A model generated the notes under the pieces. It was not told where the DNA came from, made no database searches, and saw only the letters and a list, made by a program, of their open reading frames with translations. Shown in pieces: positions 50,415 through 60,339 of a stretch of DNA of 64,000 bases (its first letter is position 1; every line of letters begins with the position of its first letter). Source of the stretch: Streptomyces cyanogenus (GTDB taxonomy: Bacteria; Actinomycetota; Actinomycetes; Streptomycetales; Streptomycetaceae); the NCBI RefSeq assembly GCF_017526105.1, contig NZ_CP071839.1, forward strand, positions 6,734,001-6,798,000, given 5' to 3'. A program made the position numbers and the translations under genes.

Positions 50415-51884
50415 TCACTGCTGGTGCAGACCGCGTCCCGCGAGTGTCAGGAACACCTCGCCCACCGCCTCCGACAGCGTGGGATGCGGGTGCACGTGCC
50501 GGGCGACGTCCGCGGGCTCGGCGTCCCAGCCGACGATCAGCTGGCTCTCGGCGATCATCTCCGACACGTGCGGGCCGACCAGGTGCACGCCCAGGACCTG
50601 CCCGCCGCCGGCCTCCGCCACCACCTTCACCAGGCCGCCCTGCCCGTGCACCATGCCCTTGGCGACGGCGGTCAGCGGCATCGTGTTGACGTCGACCTCG
50701 TGCCCGCGCGCGCGTGCCTCGGCCTCGGTCAGTCCGACCGAGGCGGTCTGCGGCGCGGAGTACGTGACCCGGGGCACGGCCGCGTAGTCCACCGGCGCCG
50801 ACGGCAGCCCGGCCAGCGTCTCGGCCACCAGCAGCCCCTCCGCGAAGGAGGCGTGGGCGAGGCCGGGCGAGGGCGGCGGCAGGAGGTCGCCGACGACGTG
50901 CACGCCCGGCACGGCCGTCTCCAGCCGGCCCCAGTCGGCGGGGACGACGAACCCCCGCTCGTCCGTCGTCAGCCCGGCCGCGGCCAGGCCCAGTCCCTCG
51001 GTGACCGGCGCCCGGCCGACGGCCACCAGGAGCCGGTCCGCCGCCACCGTCCGGGTCTCTCCCCGCTCGGTGCGCACGCGCGCGCGTACACCGTGGTCCA
51101 GCAGCTCCGCGTCCAGCAGGCGGGCGCCCGCCTGCACGTCGATCCCGCGCTTCTTCAGGCCGCGCGTCAGGTGCCGGCTCACATCGGCGTCCTCCAGCGG
51201 CACGATCCGGTCGGCGGCCTCCACCAGGGTGACCTCCGCGCCCATGGACCGGTGGAAGGAGGCGTACTCCACGCCGATCGCGCCGCCGCCCAGCACCAGG
51301 ACGGACCCCGGGAGCCCCGGTGCGAACAGCGCGTCGTCACTGGTCACCACCCGCCGCCCGTCCGGTGCGAGCCCCGGGAGCGTGCGCGGCCGCGAGCCGG
51401 TCGCGAGGACGATCCCGCGGCGCGCGGTGAGGTCCTGCCCGCCGGCCGTGCGCTCACCGAGCGCGCCCGGCGCCGCGTCCGCGCGCACACCCTCCACACG
51501 CACCGTGCGCGCCCCGGTCAGCCGTGCGCTGCCCCGCACCACCCGCACGCCCGCGTGTGCAAGATGCGCCTCCACACCCTTGTGGTTGCGCGCCACGATG
51601 TCGTCCCGCGTGGCCACCAGCGCCCCCCAGTCGACGGAGTCCACGGTCGCCTTCACGCCCCAGCGCTCGCGGGCCTCGGCGATCCCGTCGACCAGCTCGG
51701 CGGCGTGCAGCATCGCCTTGCTCGGGATGCAGCCCCGGTGCAGACACGTCCCGCCGACCTTGTCGCGTTCGACCAGGACGACGTCCAGCCCCAGGGAGGC
51801 GGCGCGCAGGGCGGTGCCGTAACCGCCGGTGCCGCCGCCGATGACGATCACGTCGGATGTATGGATGCCCGTATCGATGGTCAT
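50415..51884 (-). CDS. lpdA: Dihydrolipoyl dehydrogenase
   Basis: 489 aa. FAD-binding VIVIGGGTGGYGTAL, redox-active disulfide GGTCLHRGCIPSK, NAD-binding VLVLGGGAIGVEYASF and active-site His in HPHPTLSEA are all present. E3 component of 2-oxoacid dehydrogenases, but no E1/E2 gene is near, so it serves complexes encoded elsewhere or another lipoyl system. GAAGGTGG precedes the ATG. Divergent from the LysR gene. Confidence 0.95.
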   Translation of the reverse strand: MTIDTGIHTSDVIVIGGGTGGYGTALRAASLGLDVVLVERDKVGGTCLHRGCIPSKAMLHAAELVDGIAEARERWGVKATVDSVDWGALVATRDDIVARNHKGVEAHLAHAGVRVVRGSARLTGARTVRVEGVRADAAPGALGERTAGGQDLTARRGIVLATGSRPRTLPGLAPDGRRVVTSDDALFAPGLPGSVLVLGGGAIGVEYASFHRSMGAEVTLVEAADRIVPLEDADVSRHLTRGLKKRGIDVQAGARLLDAELLDHGVRARVRTERGETRTVAADRLLVAVGRAPVTEGLGLAAAGLTTDERGFVVPADWGRLETAVPGVHVVGDLLPPPSPGLAHASFAEGLLVAETLAGLPSAPVDYAAVPRVTYSAPQTASVGLTEAEARARGHEVDVNTMPLTAVAKGMVHGQGGLVKVVAEAGGGQVLGVHLVGPHVSEMIAESQLIVGWDAEPADVARHVHPHPTLSEAVGEVFLTLAGRGLHQQ

Positions 51885-51941
51885 GGCATCCACCTTCCGT
51901 CCACCTCTTGTCATGAGTCCAAGGCAATGTTGTTGTGGAAT

Positions 51942-51951
51942 CCATGCATGG
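51942..51951. promoter_or_regulatory. CCATGCATGG palindrome between lpdA and the LysR gene
   Basis: A perfect 10-base palindrome in the 117-base divergent region. It overlaps possible upstream ATG starts of the LysR gene, so it may also be chance. Confidence 0.35.
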
Positions 51952-52001
51952 TCTTCATGGGCGGACCAGGTGGACCAGGTGGACGGGGAGGGCACGGGGA
52001 G

Positions 52002-52937
52002 TTGAGCCTGCGCCAGATGGAGTACTTCGTGACGGTCGTCCAGGAGGCGTCGTTCACACGGGCGGCGGACGCCCTGCACGTCACCCAGCCCGCGCTCTCG
52101 CACCAGATCAAGGCGCTGGAGAAGTCGGTCGGCGGCGCCCTGCTGGAGCGGCTGCCCCGGGGCGTGCGCCTCACCCCCATGGGCCGCGCCTTCCTGCCGC
52201 ACGCCGAACTCGCCGTCCGCAGCGCCGCGCAGGCCCGCCGCGCCGCCCGCGCCACCGTCGGAGCCGAGGGCGGCGAACTGCATGTCGCGGCCCTGCACTC
52301 CATCGCGGTCGGCGCCCTGCCCGACGTCTTCGCCCGCTGGCGCACGGCCCACCCGAGGGTCCTGCTGCGCCTGCACGAGTACGCCACCGCCGAAGCCCTG
52401 GAGGAGGCCGTGCAACGCGGCACCGCCGACCTCGCCGTCGGCCCCGAGCCGGCCGTCCGGTCCGGCACCGTCGTGCCCGTCGGCGAGGAGGAGGTCGTCC
52501 TCGTCGTGCCCTTCGACGACCGCCTCGCGGGCCGTACGACGGTCACGCTCCCGGAACTCGCCGACCACCCGTGGATCCGCTGCGCCATGGAACCCGTCGT
52601 GCACGGCGAACGCTTCCTCGACTGGGCCTGCGGGAAGGCCGGGTTCCGGCCCCGGACCGCCGTGTGGACCGAGCACACCTCGACGGCCGTACGCATGGCC
52701 GCCGCCGGCGTCGGGGTGTGCGCCGCGCCCGCCCACATCGTGCGCGGCGCCGTCGGCGAGGACTGCGTCGTCCTCAGCCCCGACCCGCCCTGGAAGCGCC
52801 CCCTGGCCGTCTACGCGCGCGTGCCGCCCACCGGGGCCGCCGCGGCCTTCGTGGACCTCCTGCGCGCCACCTGGCCGGCTCTGGAAACCTCCGGGCCGTA
52901 CGAGGACTGCGAGCCGCCTGCCGTACCGGCCACCTGA
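52002..52937 (+). CDS. LysR-family transcriptional regulator
   Basis: 311 aa from TTG 52002, chosen because the family begins with LSLRQMEYFVTVVQEASFTRAADALH. In-frame ATGs at 51949 and 51958 would add a Gly/Pro-rich leader written by a GGACCAGGT repeat. HTH (FTRAADALHVTQPALSHQIKALE) and substrate domain are complete. Likely regulates lpdA, its divergent neighbour. Confidence 0.9.
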   Translation: MSLRQMEYFVTVVQEASFTRAADALHVTQPALSHQIKALEKSVGGALLERLPRGVRLTPMGRAFLPHAELAVRSAAQARRAARATVGAEGGELHVAALHSIAVGALPDVFARWRTAHPRVLLRLHEYATAEALEEAVQRGTADLAVGPEPAVRSGTVVPVGEEEVVLVVPFDDRLAGRTTVTLPELADHPWIRCAMEPVVHGERFLDWACGKAGFRPRTAVWTEHTSTAVRMAAAGVGVCAAPAHIVRGAVGEDCVVLSPDPPWKRPLAVYARVPPTGAAAAFVDLLRATWPALETSGPYEDCEPPAVPAT

Positions 52938-52950
52938 TCCGGCCGGCCCC

Positions 52951-55320
52951 TCAGTCCTGCGCGACCCGCTCCAGCAGCGCCACCGGCAGCCGGTCCAGCA
53001 GGTCCGCCACGCGCGCGTGGCCGGTGAACTCCCGCCCCGGGACGAGCACGTCCGCCCAGCGGCCCGGCGGCAGCGGCAGCGTCGTCTCCCGCCAGCCGCC
53101 CGCCTCCGCGAGACGCAGCGACAGCCGGGTCACCACCGTGACCACCTCACCGGAGCGCGCGAACGCCAGGCAGTGCTCGGCCGCCGGGCCCTCGGCGGCC
53201 AGCGGGTCGTACGACGCGTCCGCGCCGAACGCGGCCGGCCGCCGGGCGCGCAGCCGCAGCGCCGCCACCGTCAGCGCGTCCTTCTCGCCGGGCGCCTCCG
53301 GCGGGAACGCCGCCGGCCGACGGTTGTCCGGGTCCACCAGCGCCCGGTACTCGCCCTCCGAGCCCTGGTACACGTCCGGCACCCCCGGCATCGTCAGATG
53401 GACCAGCGCGGTGCCGAGGACGTTGGCCCGGACATGCGGCTCCAGCGCCTTGCGGAAGGCGGCCACGCGCTCGCCGGGCGGCCCGCACGGACCGGCCGCG
53501 ACGAACGCCGCCACGGCCTCCTCGTACGGCGGCTCCTGCTCCGTCCAGCTGGTGTACATGCCCGCCTCGCGCACATGCTTCAGCAGCGCCTGCCGAACCC
53601 GGTCCTCCTCGGCCGGCCCCAGCCCGAACACCGTCTGCCAGGCCGCCCAGGCCAGCTGTCCGTCCGGCGCGCCCTCCTCGGCCAGGCTCACCTCGGCGAG
53701 CAGCTCGCCCCAGCGGTCCGGGCACTCGGTGAGGACCGCCAGTGCGGCGCGCACGTCCGCGCTCCGCTTGGTGTCGTGCGTGGAGACGACCGTGCCGGTG
53801 AGCGGCCAGTCGCGCTGCACGCGCGCGCAGTACGCGTGGAACTCCTCCGGGGCCACGCCCGGGCTGCCCGGGTCCCCGCCCACCTCGGCCGTCGACAGCA
53901 GCGGCACATAGCGGTAGAACGCCGTGTCCTCCACCGACTTGGCGCGCAGCGCCGACGCGGTCTGCGCGAACCGGGTGCGGAACTCCACGCGGTCGGCGTG
54001 GTCCGGCGCCGACGGGTCGCCGGGCGGCTCGACCAGCAGCCGGCGCACGATGCCGACGGCCTCGGCCTCCTCCGGCACCACGAACGCCAGCCGGGCCTCC
54101 GCGGCGGCCTCCTCGGTGATCACGGCGGAGGCGTCACCGGAGGCGTACGGCCGGTAGACCCGCATCCGCACCAGCAGCTCCTCCACGGCCGTGCGCAGCG
54201 CCCAGGGCGCGCGGTCGCGCAGCGACAGGTCGGGCGAGACGGCGCACAGCCGGGCGGCCACGCGGGTGAGCCGGTCCGTCTCGGTGGCCAGTTCGTGGGT
54301 GAGCACCTTGTACGCGGCCCGCCGGACCGTGGCCTCCCAGTTGCCGCCCCGGTCGGTCTGCGGTGCCGCGAACGCCCGGTAGCGGCCCAGCAGTTCGTAC
54401 GCCCCGGTGCGGTCCGTGAACAGGCCGTCGACGTGCCGCAGGGCGTCGTAGCCCGTGGTGCCCGCGACGGGCCACGAGGCCGGCAGGTGCTCGCCGTCGG
54501 CCAGGATCTTCTCCACGACCGTCCAGCGCCCGCCGGTCGCCTCGTGCAGCCGCGCCAGGTAGCCGTCGGGGTCGGCGAGCCCGTCGGGGTGGTCGATCCG
54601 CAGCCCGTCGACCACGCCCTCCGCCAGCAGCCGCAGGATCGTGGCGTGGGTGGCCTCGAACACCTCCGGGTCCTCCACCCGCAGCCCGATCAGCTCGGAG
54701 ATGCTGAAGAACCGCCGGTAGTTCAGCTCGGTACGGGCCAGCCGCCACCACACCGGGCGGTACCACTGGGCGTCCAGCAGCTCGGGCAGCGGCAGGTGCT
54801 CGCTGCCCGGGCGGAGCGGGAAGGCGTGGTCGTGGTAGCGCAGGACGTCGCCGTCGACCGCCAGGTGTGCCAGCTCCGAGCCGATCGGGCCGCCGAGCAC
54901 CGGCAGCAGCACCCGGCCGCCCTGCGCCTCCCAGTCGATGTCGAACCAGCGCGCGTACGGCGACCCGGGCCCCTCCCGCAGCACCTCCCACAGGGCGCGG
55001 TTGTGCCGGGGCGACACCGCCATGTGGTTCGGCACGATGTCCACCACCAGGCCGAGGCCGTGCTCCCGCGCGGTGCGCGCCAGCGCGCGCAGCCCCTCCT
55101 CGCCGCCCAGCTCCTCGCGCACGCGCGCGTGGTCCACGACGTCGTAGCCGTGCGCGGAGCCGGGGACGGCCTCCAGGACGGGGGACAGATGCAGGTGCGA
55201 GACGCCGAGCGACGCCAGGTACGGTACGGCCGCTTCGGCGGCGGCGAACGGGAACGCGGGCTGGAGCTGCAGCCGGTAGGTGGCCGTGGGCACCCCCGGT
55301 CCGGGTCGCGCAGAAGTCAT
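52951..55320 (-). CDS. treY: Maltooligosyltrehalose synthase TreY
   Basis: 789 aa. GH13_26 barrel with DIVPNHMA, LRIDHPDGLADP (nucleophile Asp), VVEKIL (acid/base Glu) and STHDTKRS (third Asp). It turns the reducing-end maltose of a glucan into trehalose. Works with TreZ and GlgX nearby. Its 162-base upstream region contains a palindromic operator-like site. Confidence 0.95.
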   Translation of the reverse strand: MTSARPGPGVPTATYRLQLQPAFPFAAAEAAVPYLASLGVSHLHLSPVLEAVPGSAHGYDVVDHARVREELGGEEGLRALARTAREHGLGLVVDIVPNHMAVSPRHNRALWEVLREGPGSPYARWFDIDWEAQGGRVLLPVLGGPIGSELAHLAVDGDVLRYHDHAFPLRPGSEHLPLPELLDAQWYRPVWWRLARTELNYRRFFSISELIGLRVEDPEVFEATHATILRLLAEGVVDGLRIDHPDGLADPDGYLARLHEATGGRWTVVEKILADGEHLPASWPVAGTTGYDALRHVDGLFTDRTGAYELLGRYRAFAAPQTDRGGNWEATVRRAAYKVLTHELATETDRLTRVAARLCAVSPDLSLRDRAPWALRTAVEELLVRMRVYRPYASGDASAVITEEAAAEARLAFVVPEEAEAVGIVRRLLVEPPGDPSAPDHADRVEFRTRFAQTASALRAKSVEDTAFYRYVPLLSTAEVGGDPGSPGVAPEEFHAYCARVQRDWPLTGTVVSTHDTKRSADVRAALAVLTECPDRWGELLAEVSLAEEGAPDGQLAWAAWQTVFGLGPAEEDRVRQALLKHVREAGMYTSWTEQEPPYEEAVAAFVAAGPCGPPGERVAAFRKALEPHVRANVLGTALVHLTMPGVPDVYQGSEGEYRALVDPDNRRPAAFPPEAPGEKDALTVAALRLRARRPAAFGADASYDPLAAEGPAAEHCLAFARSGEVVTVVTRLSLRLAEAGGWRETTLPLPPGRWADVLVPGREFTGHARVADLLDRLPVALLERVAQD

Positions 55321-55460
55321 GGGAACCTACGTACCCCGCTCGCCGGGTTTCGTGTCATCGACCCCCGGACGGACCCATGCGCGCGTGCCCGCAACGAGCA
55401 CCGGGAACGAACGGGGGAGCCGCGCCGGCATGCGGCCCACCCCGCCGGAAGGACCCGGGG

Positions 55461-55474
55461 CGAACGGTCGTTCG
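55461..55474. promoter_or_regulatory. CGAACG-GT-CGTTCG palindrome upstream of treY
   Basis: Six-base arms with a 2-base spacer, 141 bases upstream of the treY ATG and 9 bases after the M1 peptidase stop. Such short dyads are typical of TetR-family operators. Could also be part of a terminator. Confidence 0.4.
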
Positions 55475-55482
55475 ACCTCCGC

Positions 55483-56952
55483 TCACGTCCGGGACGGCTT
55501 CTTCCCGGTGAAGAGCCAGGTGTCGAAGAGGCCGGTCAGGTCCTTCCCCGACCTGGCCTCGCACAGGTCGACGAACTGCCGGGTGTCGGCGTTGCCGTGC
55601 CGGTGCCGTCGGGTCCAGGTGCGGAGGATGTCGAAGAAGGCCTCGTCGCCGACGGCCTCGCGCACCTTGTGCACCACCATCGCGCCGCGTCCGTAGACCG
55701 GCGGGTCGGAGACGTGCCCCGCACCGGGCGGGTCGGCCGGCGGGAAGGCCCAGATGCCCTCGCTCTCGGTGTCCCTGCCGTCGTAGAAGTCCCGGAAGAT
55801 CTCCTTGGTGTCCCTGCCGCCGTGGTCCTCCTCCCAGAGCCACTCCGCGTAGGTGGCCAGCCCCTCGCTCAGCCACATGTCCTTCCACGTGCGGGGCGTG
55901 ACGGAGTCGCCGAACCACTGGTGCGCCAGCTCGTGCACGAGCAGCGCCTCGTCCGGCGCCTCGTCGAAGTAGGGCCGGGTCTGGGTCTCCAGGGCGTAGT
56001 CGAGCCCGGGCAGGTGGTCGACGACGGCACCGGTCGAGGAGAAGGGGTAGGGGCCGAAGCGGTCGCCTGCCCAGTCGACGACCTCCTTCACCGCGTCCAC
56101 GACACCGGCGGCGTCCTCGGACTCGTCCGGGTCGACGGCGACGTAGACGGGCAGGTCGTCGTCCGTCCATCCCTTGTGGATCTCGAAGTGCCCGACCGAG
56201 ACGTGGGCGAGGTAGCTCGCCATGGGCTCCTCGGTACGCCAGTGCCGGACCACGGCACCGCCCTTGTCCTCCTCGGCGATCAGCGTGCCGTTGCCGACCA
56301 CGTCGTAGGGGTCGCCGTCCTCGTCCTTGGGCACCGTGACCGTGATGTCGTACGTGGCCTTGTCCGACGGGTGGTGGTTGCCCGGGAACCAGGTCGTGGA
56401 GCCGGTCGGCTGGCCCAGGGCGGTCGCGCCGTCGTCGGTCTCGATCCAGCCCTCAAGGCCTCCGTCGTCGCCCTGGAGCGTGCGGGGGGTGCCCTCGTAG
56501 GTGACGACCGTCCTGAAGGTCTCGCCCTTGCGCACCGCCTTCGCCGGTGTCAGGACCAACTCGTCGTCCCTGCGTGCGACGTGGGCCTTCGCTCCCTGCA
56601 CCGTGGCCGTGCGCACCCGCAGTCCGGTCAGGTCGAGGTCGAAGCGGCTCAGGCCCTGGGTGGCCCGTGCCGTGATGACCGCCCTGCCCTTCAGGTGGTT
56701 GGTCTCGGGAACGTAGTCCAGTGTCAGCCCGTAGTGCACGACGTCGTAGCCGCCGTTGCCGAGCGCCGGGAAGAGCCGGTCGCCCACTCCGGCCGTGCCG
56801 GGCCTCGCGGCCGCGGCGGCTCCGCCCGCCGGCGCGGAGCCCGTGCAGGACGTCGTCATGGCCAGGAGGAGGGCTGTGGCCGGCAGCCAGCCGGACGGAC
56901 GGCCCGGGACCGCCGGACGGGGCCGGCCGCTCCTCGTGGTCTGAGGTGTCAT
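55483..56952 (-). CDS. M1-family metallopeptidase lipoprotein
   Basis: 489 aa. Hydrophobic N-terminus with a possible lipobox AMTTSC (Cys about 36). Zinc site VHELAHQWFGD and EGLATYAEW (HExxH...E). An aminopeptidase acting at the cell surface. It lacks the C-terminal domains of long M1 enzymes. Downstream treY is on the same strand. Confidence 0.9.
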   Translation of the reverse strand: MTPQTTRSGRPRPAVPGRPSGWLPATALLLAMTTSCTGSAPAGGAAAAARPGTAGVGDRLFPALGNGGYDVVHYGLTLDYVPETNHLKGRAVITARATQGLSRFDLDLTGLRVRTATVQGAKAHVARRDDELVLTPAKAVRKGETFRTVVTYEGTPRTLQGDDGGLEGWIETDDGATALGQPTGSTTWFPGNHHPSDKATYDITVTVPKDEDGDPYDVVGNGTLIAEEDKGGAVVRHWRTEEPMASYLAHVSVGHFEIHKGWTDDDLPVYVAVDPDESEDAAGVVDAVKEVVDWAGDRFGPYPFSSTGAVVDHLPGLDYALETQTRPYFDEAPDEALLVHELAHQWFGDSVTPRTWKDMWLSEGLATYAEWLWEEDHGGRDTKEIFRDFYDGRDTESEGIWAFPPADPPGAGHVSDPPVYGRGAMVVHKVREAVGDEAFFDILRTWTRRHRHGNADTRQFVDLCEARSGKDLTGLFDTWLFTGKKPSRT

Positions 56953-57162
56953 CTCGTCTCTCCCGTCGAGCGCAGGACGCGAGATGTCAGAAACCCCGTG
57001 GGGGCTCCTGGTTGCCTCGGAGCCGCCGAAAGTTGTGCAGGCCACCCGGCCCCGCCCGGCCTGTACGCGCGGGGGCGGGACGCGCGGCCCCACCGCGGGG
57101 CGGCCTGGGGCGGAGAACCGGCCCCAGGCCGCCGGCGGGACGTCCCTCGCCCCCGGCCTCCG

Positions 57163-59274
57163 CTATGCCGGCCGTTGCAGCACCGTCAGGCTGCGGTCCG
57201 GCAGGGTGATGCGGTCCCCGGCCGCGACCTTCTCGCCCGTTCCCGGCGGCACGCCCTCCGGCCGGGCCGTGTCGACCACCACCTGCCACTGCCGGCCGTG
57301 GTCGACCGGTACCAGGAAGTCCAGCGGCTCGGGAGAAGCGTTGAACATCAGCAGGAAGGAGTCGTCGGTGATGCGCTCCCCGCGCGGGCCCGGCTCGGAG
57401 ATGGCGTGGCCGTTCAGGAACACCGTCAGCGCGGACGCCTGCGCCGAGTTCCAGTCCTGCTGCGTCATCTCACCGCCCTCCGGGGTGAACCACGCGATGT
57501 CGGACAGCTCGTCATGGGTGCCCTCCACCGGACGGCCGTGGAAGAAGCGGCGCCGGCGGAAGACGGGGTGGTCCCGGCGCAGCCACACCATCGCGCGCGT
57601 GAACTCGAGCAGGTCGCTCTCCAGGGACTCCGGCCAGTCCACCCACGACAGCTCGGTGTCCTGGCAGTAGGCGTTGTTGTTGCCGCGCTGGGTGCGGGCG
57701 AACTCGTCCCCGTGGCTGATCATCGGCACGCCCTGGGACAGCATCAGCGTGGCGATGAAGTTCCGCATCTGCCGGGCGCGCAGCCGCAGCACCTCCTGGT
57801 CGTCGGTGTCGCCCTCCGCCCCGCAGTTCCAGGACCGGTTGTGGCTCTCGCCGTCCCGGTTGTCCTCGCCGTTGGCGTCGTTGTGCTTCTCGTTGTACGC
57901 CACGAGGTCGTGCAGCGTGAAACCGTCGTGACAGGTGACGAAGTTGATGGAGGCGAGCGGCCGGCGGCCGTCGTCCTGGTAGAGGTCGGAGGAGCCGGTC
58001 AGCCGTGAGGCGAACTCCGCGAGGGTGCGCGGCTCGCCCCGCCACAGGTCCCGTACGGTGTCGCGGTACTTGCCGTTCCACTCGGTCCACAGGGGCGGGA
58101 AGTTGCCCACCTGGTAGCCGCCCTCGCCCACGTCCCACGGCTCGGCGATCAGCTTCACCTGGGAGACCACCGGGTCCTGCTGCACCAGGTCGAAGAACGA
58201 CGACAGCCGGTCCACCTCGTGGAACTGCCGGGCGAGCGTCGCCGCGAGGTCGAAGCGGAAGCCGTCGACGTGCATGTCGGTGACCCAGTACCGCAGCGAG
58301 TCCATGATCAGCTGGAGCACGTGCGGGGACCGCATGAGCAGCGAGTTACCGGTGCCCGTGGTGTCCATGTAGTAGCGGGGGTCGTCCGCGAGCCGATAGT
58401 ACGACGGGTTGTCGAGGCCCTTGAAGGACAGCGTCGGACCCAGGTGGTTGCCCTCGGCGGTGTGGTTGTAGACCACGTCCAGGATGACCTCGATCCCGGC
58501 CTCGTGCAGCGCCCGGACCGCCGACTTGAACTCCAGCACCTGCTGGCCGCGGTCGCCCCAGGAGGCGTACGCGTTGTGCGGGGCGAAGAAGCCGATGGTG
58601 TTGTAGCCCCAGTAGTTGTTCAGGCCCATGTCGACCAGCCGGTGGTCGTTCACGAACTGGTGCACGGGCATCAGTTCTAGAGCCGTCACCCCGAGCTTGG
58701 TCAGGTGTTCGATGATCGCCGGGTGGGCGAGGGCCGCGTACGTGCCCCGCAGCTCCTCGGGGAGCCCCGGGTGACGCATGGTCAGGCCCTTCACATGGGC
58801 CTCGTAGATCACGGTGTGGTGGTAGTCGGTGCGCGGCGGGCGGTCGTCGCCCCAGTCGAAGTACGGGTTGATCACCACGGAGGTCATGGTGTGCGGCGCC
58901 GAGTCGAGGTCGTTGCGCCTGTCGGGCGCGCCGAAGTGGTAGCCGTACACCTCCTCTCCCCATCGGACCGCCCCGCTGACCGCCTTCGCGTACGGGTCGA
59001 GCAGCAGCTTCGCCGAGTTGCAGCGCAGCCCGCGCCCGGGGTCGTACGGGCCGTGCACCCGGAACCCGTACCGTTGCCCCGGCATCACGCCCGGCACGTA
59101 CGCGTGCCGCACGAACGCGTCGCTCTCGCGCAGTTCCACCGCCGTCTCCGAGCCGTCGTCGTGCAGCAGACACAGCTCTACTCGGTCCGCGGCCTCCGTG
59201 AAGACCGCGAAGTTGGTTCCGGCGCCGTCATAGGTGGCGCCGAGCGGATACGCCTCTCCAGGCCAGACCTGCAT
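57163..59274 (-). CDS. glgX: Glycogen debranching enzyme GlgX
   Basis: 703 aa. N-terminal CBM48-like domain (YPLGATYDGAGTNFAVFTEAADRVELCL), GH13_11 barrel with DVVYNHTAEG, FRFDLAATL (nucleophile), LIAEPWDVG (acid/base), TCHDGFTLHDLVAYN (third Asp). Debranches phosphorylase-limited glycogen to give the maltodextrins that TreY uses. Confidence 0.95.
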   Translation of the reverse strand: MQVWPGEAYPLGATYDGAGTNFAVFTEAADRVELCLLHDDGSETAVELRESDAFVRHAYVPGVMPGQRYGFRVHGPYDPGRGLRCNSAKLLLDPYAKAVSGAVRWGEEVYGYHFGAPDRRNDLDSAPHTMTSVVINPYFDWGDDRPPRTDYHHTVIYEAHVKGLTMRHPGLPEELRGTYAALAHPAIIEHLTKLGVTALELMPVHQFVNDHRLVDMGLNNYWGYNTIGFFAPHNAYASWGDRGQQVLEFKSAVRALHEAGIEVILDVVYNHTAEGNHLGPTLSFKGLDNPSYYRLADDPRYYMDTTGTGNSLLMRSPHVLQLIMDSLRYWVTDMHVDGFRFDLAATLARQFHEVDRLSSFFDLVQQDPVVSQVKLIAEPWDVGEGGYQVGNFPPLWTEWNGKYRDTVRDLWRGEPRTLAEFASRLTGSSDLYQDDGRRPLASINFVTCHDGFTLHDLVAYNEKHNDANGEDNRDGESHNRSWNCGAEGDTDDQEVLRLRARQMRNFIATLMLSQGVPMISHGDEFARTQRGNNNAYCQDTELSWVDWPESLESDLLEFTRAMVWLRRDHPVFRRRRFFHGRPVEGTHDELSDIAWFTPEGGEMTQQDWNSAQASALTVFLNGHAISEPGPRGERITDDSFLLMFNASPEPLDFLVPVDHGRQWQVVVDTARPEGVPPGTGEKVAAGDRITLPDRSLTVLQRPA

Positions 59275-59472
59275 GGATACGACTCTCCCAGGTGTGCCGT
59301 CCGGGTGGGGCCGCGTTGGCCCCGCGTCTCGTCCGAAAGTGAGGCAACCTCCCGTGGCTCACCCGCCCTCTTGAACAGTGACCAGCGCGCACGGCGGTTC
59401 TGGTACCCGCCGTGCGCCGAACCAGCGGGGCAACACGCGATCCAGGGGACCCAAGGGGAGCAGGGGGAGGAT

Positions 59473-60285
59473 GTGCGCGAGAAAGTCCACCGTCATCTGG
59501 GCAAGGTACTGACCGGCGCGGCTCTGGCGGCGGCGGGGACCGCCGCCATGGTCGCGGTCACCCTGCCGGGCACGGCCGGAGCGGACGACTCCGGAGGGCC
59601 CGGCGGCGGTACGCGGGCCGCGCGGCAGGCCGGGCAGGGACAGGACGCGGCACCGCCCGGTGCCGTCGAGCAGGCACCCGCCGAGCCGAAACAGGGCACC
59701 GGACGGGACCCGCTCACCGACGACGAGATCCGGCGGGTCGAGAAGATCGCCGAAAGCGGACGGCTTTCGGCCACGGGCCGGGACGTCGCCGGAGGCCGCG
59801 GACCGCAGCGGCTGAGCACCGACCTCGCCGAACCGGAGGCCGACGAGGCGGACGACCCGGACGCGCCGCGGCGGGCCGACGTGACCTTCTACGACTACGG
59901 GAACGACACACTCGTCACCAAGACCGTCGACCTGGGGACCGGGAAGGTCGAGCACACCGGCACCCAGCACGGTGTCCAGCCGCCGCCGAGCCGCGCCGAG
60001 AGCGCCGAGGCGGCCCGGATCCTGATCGCCGACCCGCTGGGCGCGGGAGTCAGGGCGGACTACAAGGACGCCACCGGCAAGCAACTCACCTCACCGGACC
60101 AGCTCGAACTGAGCGGCGGGATCTACGAGGCCTCGCCGGGCGCCCAGCCCGCGGTGCTCGACCGGTGCGGCGAGCACCGGTGCGTGCGCCTGTTCACCAA
60201 GGTCCGTAACGGGCCCTGGATCGACACCCGGGACCTGGTGATCGACCTGAGCGCCCGCAAGGCCGCCGCCCTCGACCGCGGCTGA
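59473..60285 (+). CDS. Secreted protein upstream of an amine-oxidase homologue
   Basis: 270 aa from GTG 59473 with AGGGGGAGG just upstream. Signal peptide 1-37 (VLTGAALAAAGTAAMVAVTLPGTAGA). The mature protein starts with a Gly/Pro/Gln-rich region and has a beta-rich C-terminal half with CGEHRC. Lies 54 bases before the amine oxidase gene on the same strand. I recall such paired proteins in Streptomyces, possibly an accessory or copper-loading partner; this is a guess. Confidence 0.75.
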   Translation: MREKVHRHLGKVLTGAALAAAGTAAMVAVTLPGTAGADDSGGPGGGTRAARQAGQGQDAAPPGAVEQAPAEPKQGTGRDPLTDDEIRRVEKIAESGRLSATGRDVAGGRGPQRLSTDLAEPEADEADDPDAPRRADVTFYDYGNDTLVTKTVDLGTGKVEHTGTQHGVQPPPSRAESAEAARILIADPLGAGVRADYKDATGKQLTSPDQLELSGGIYEASPGAQPAVLDRCGEHRCVRLFTKVRNGPWIDTRDLVIDLSARKAAALDRG

Positions 60286-60339
60286 CCGGCCGCCGCCCGC
60301 CTTTCCCACCGCACCTCTGGCAAGGGAGTCACCCCTTTC

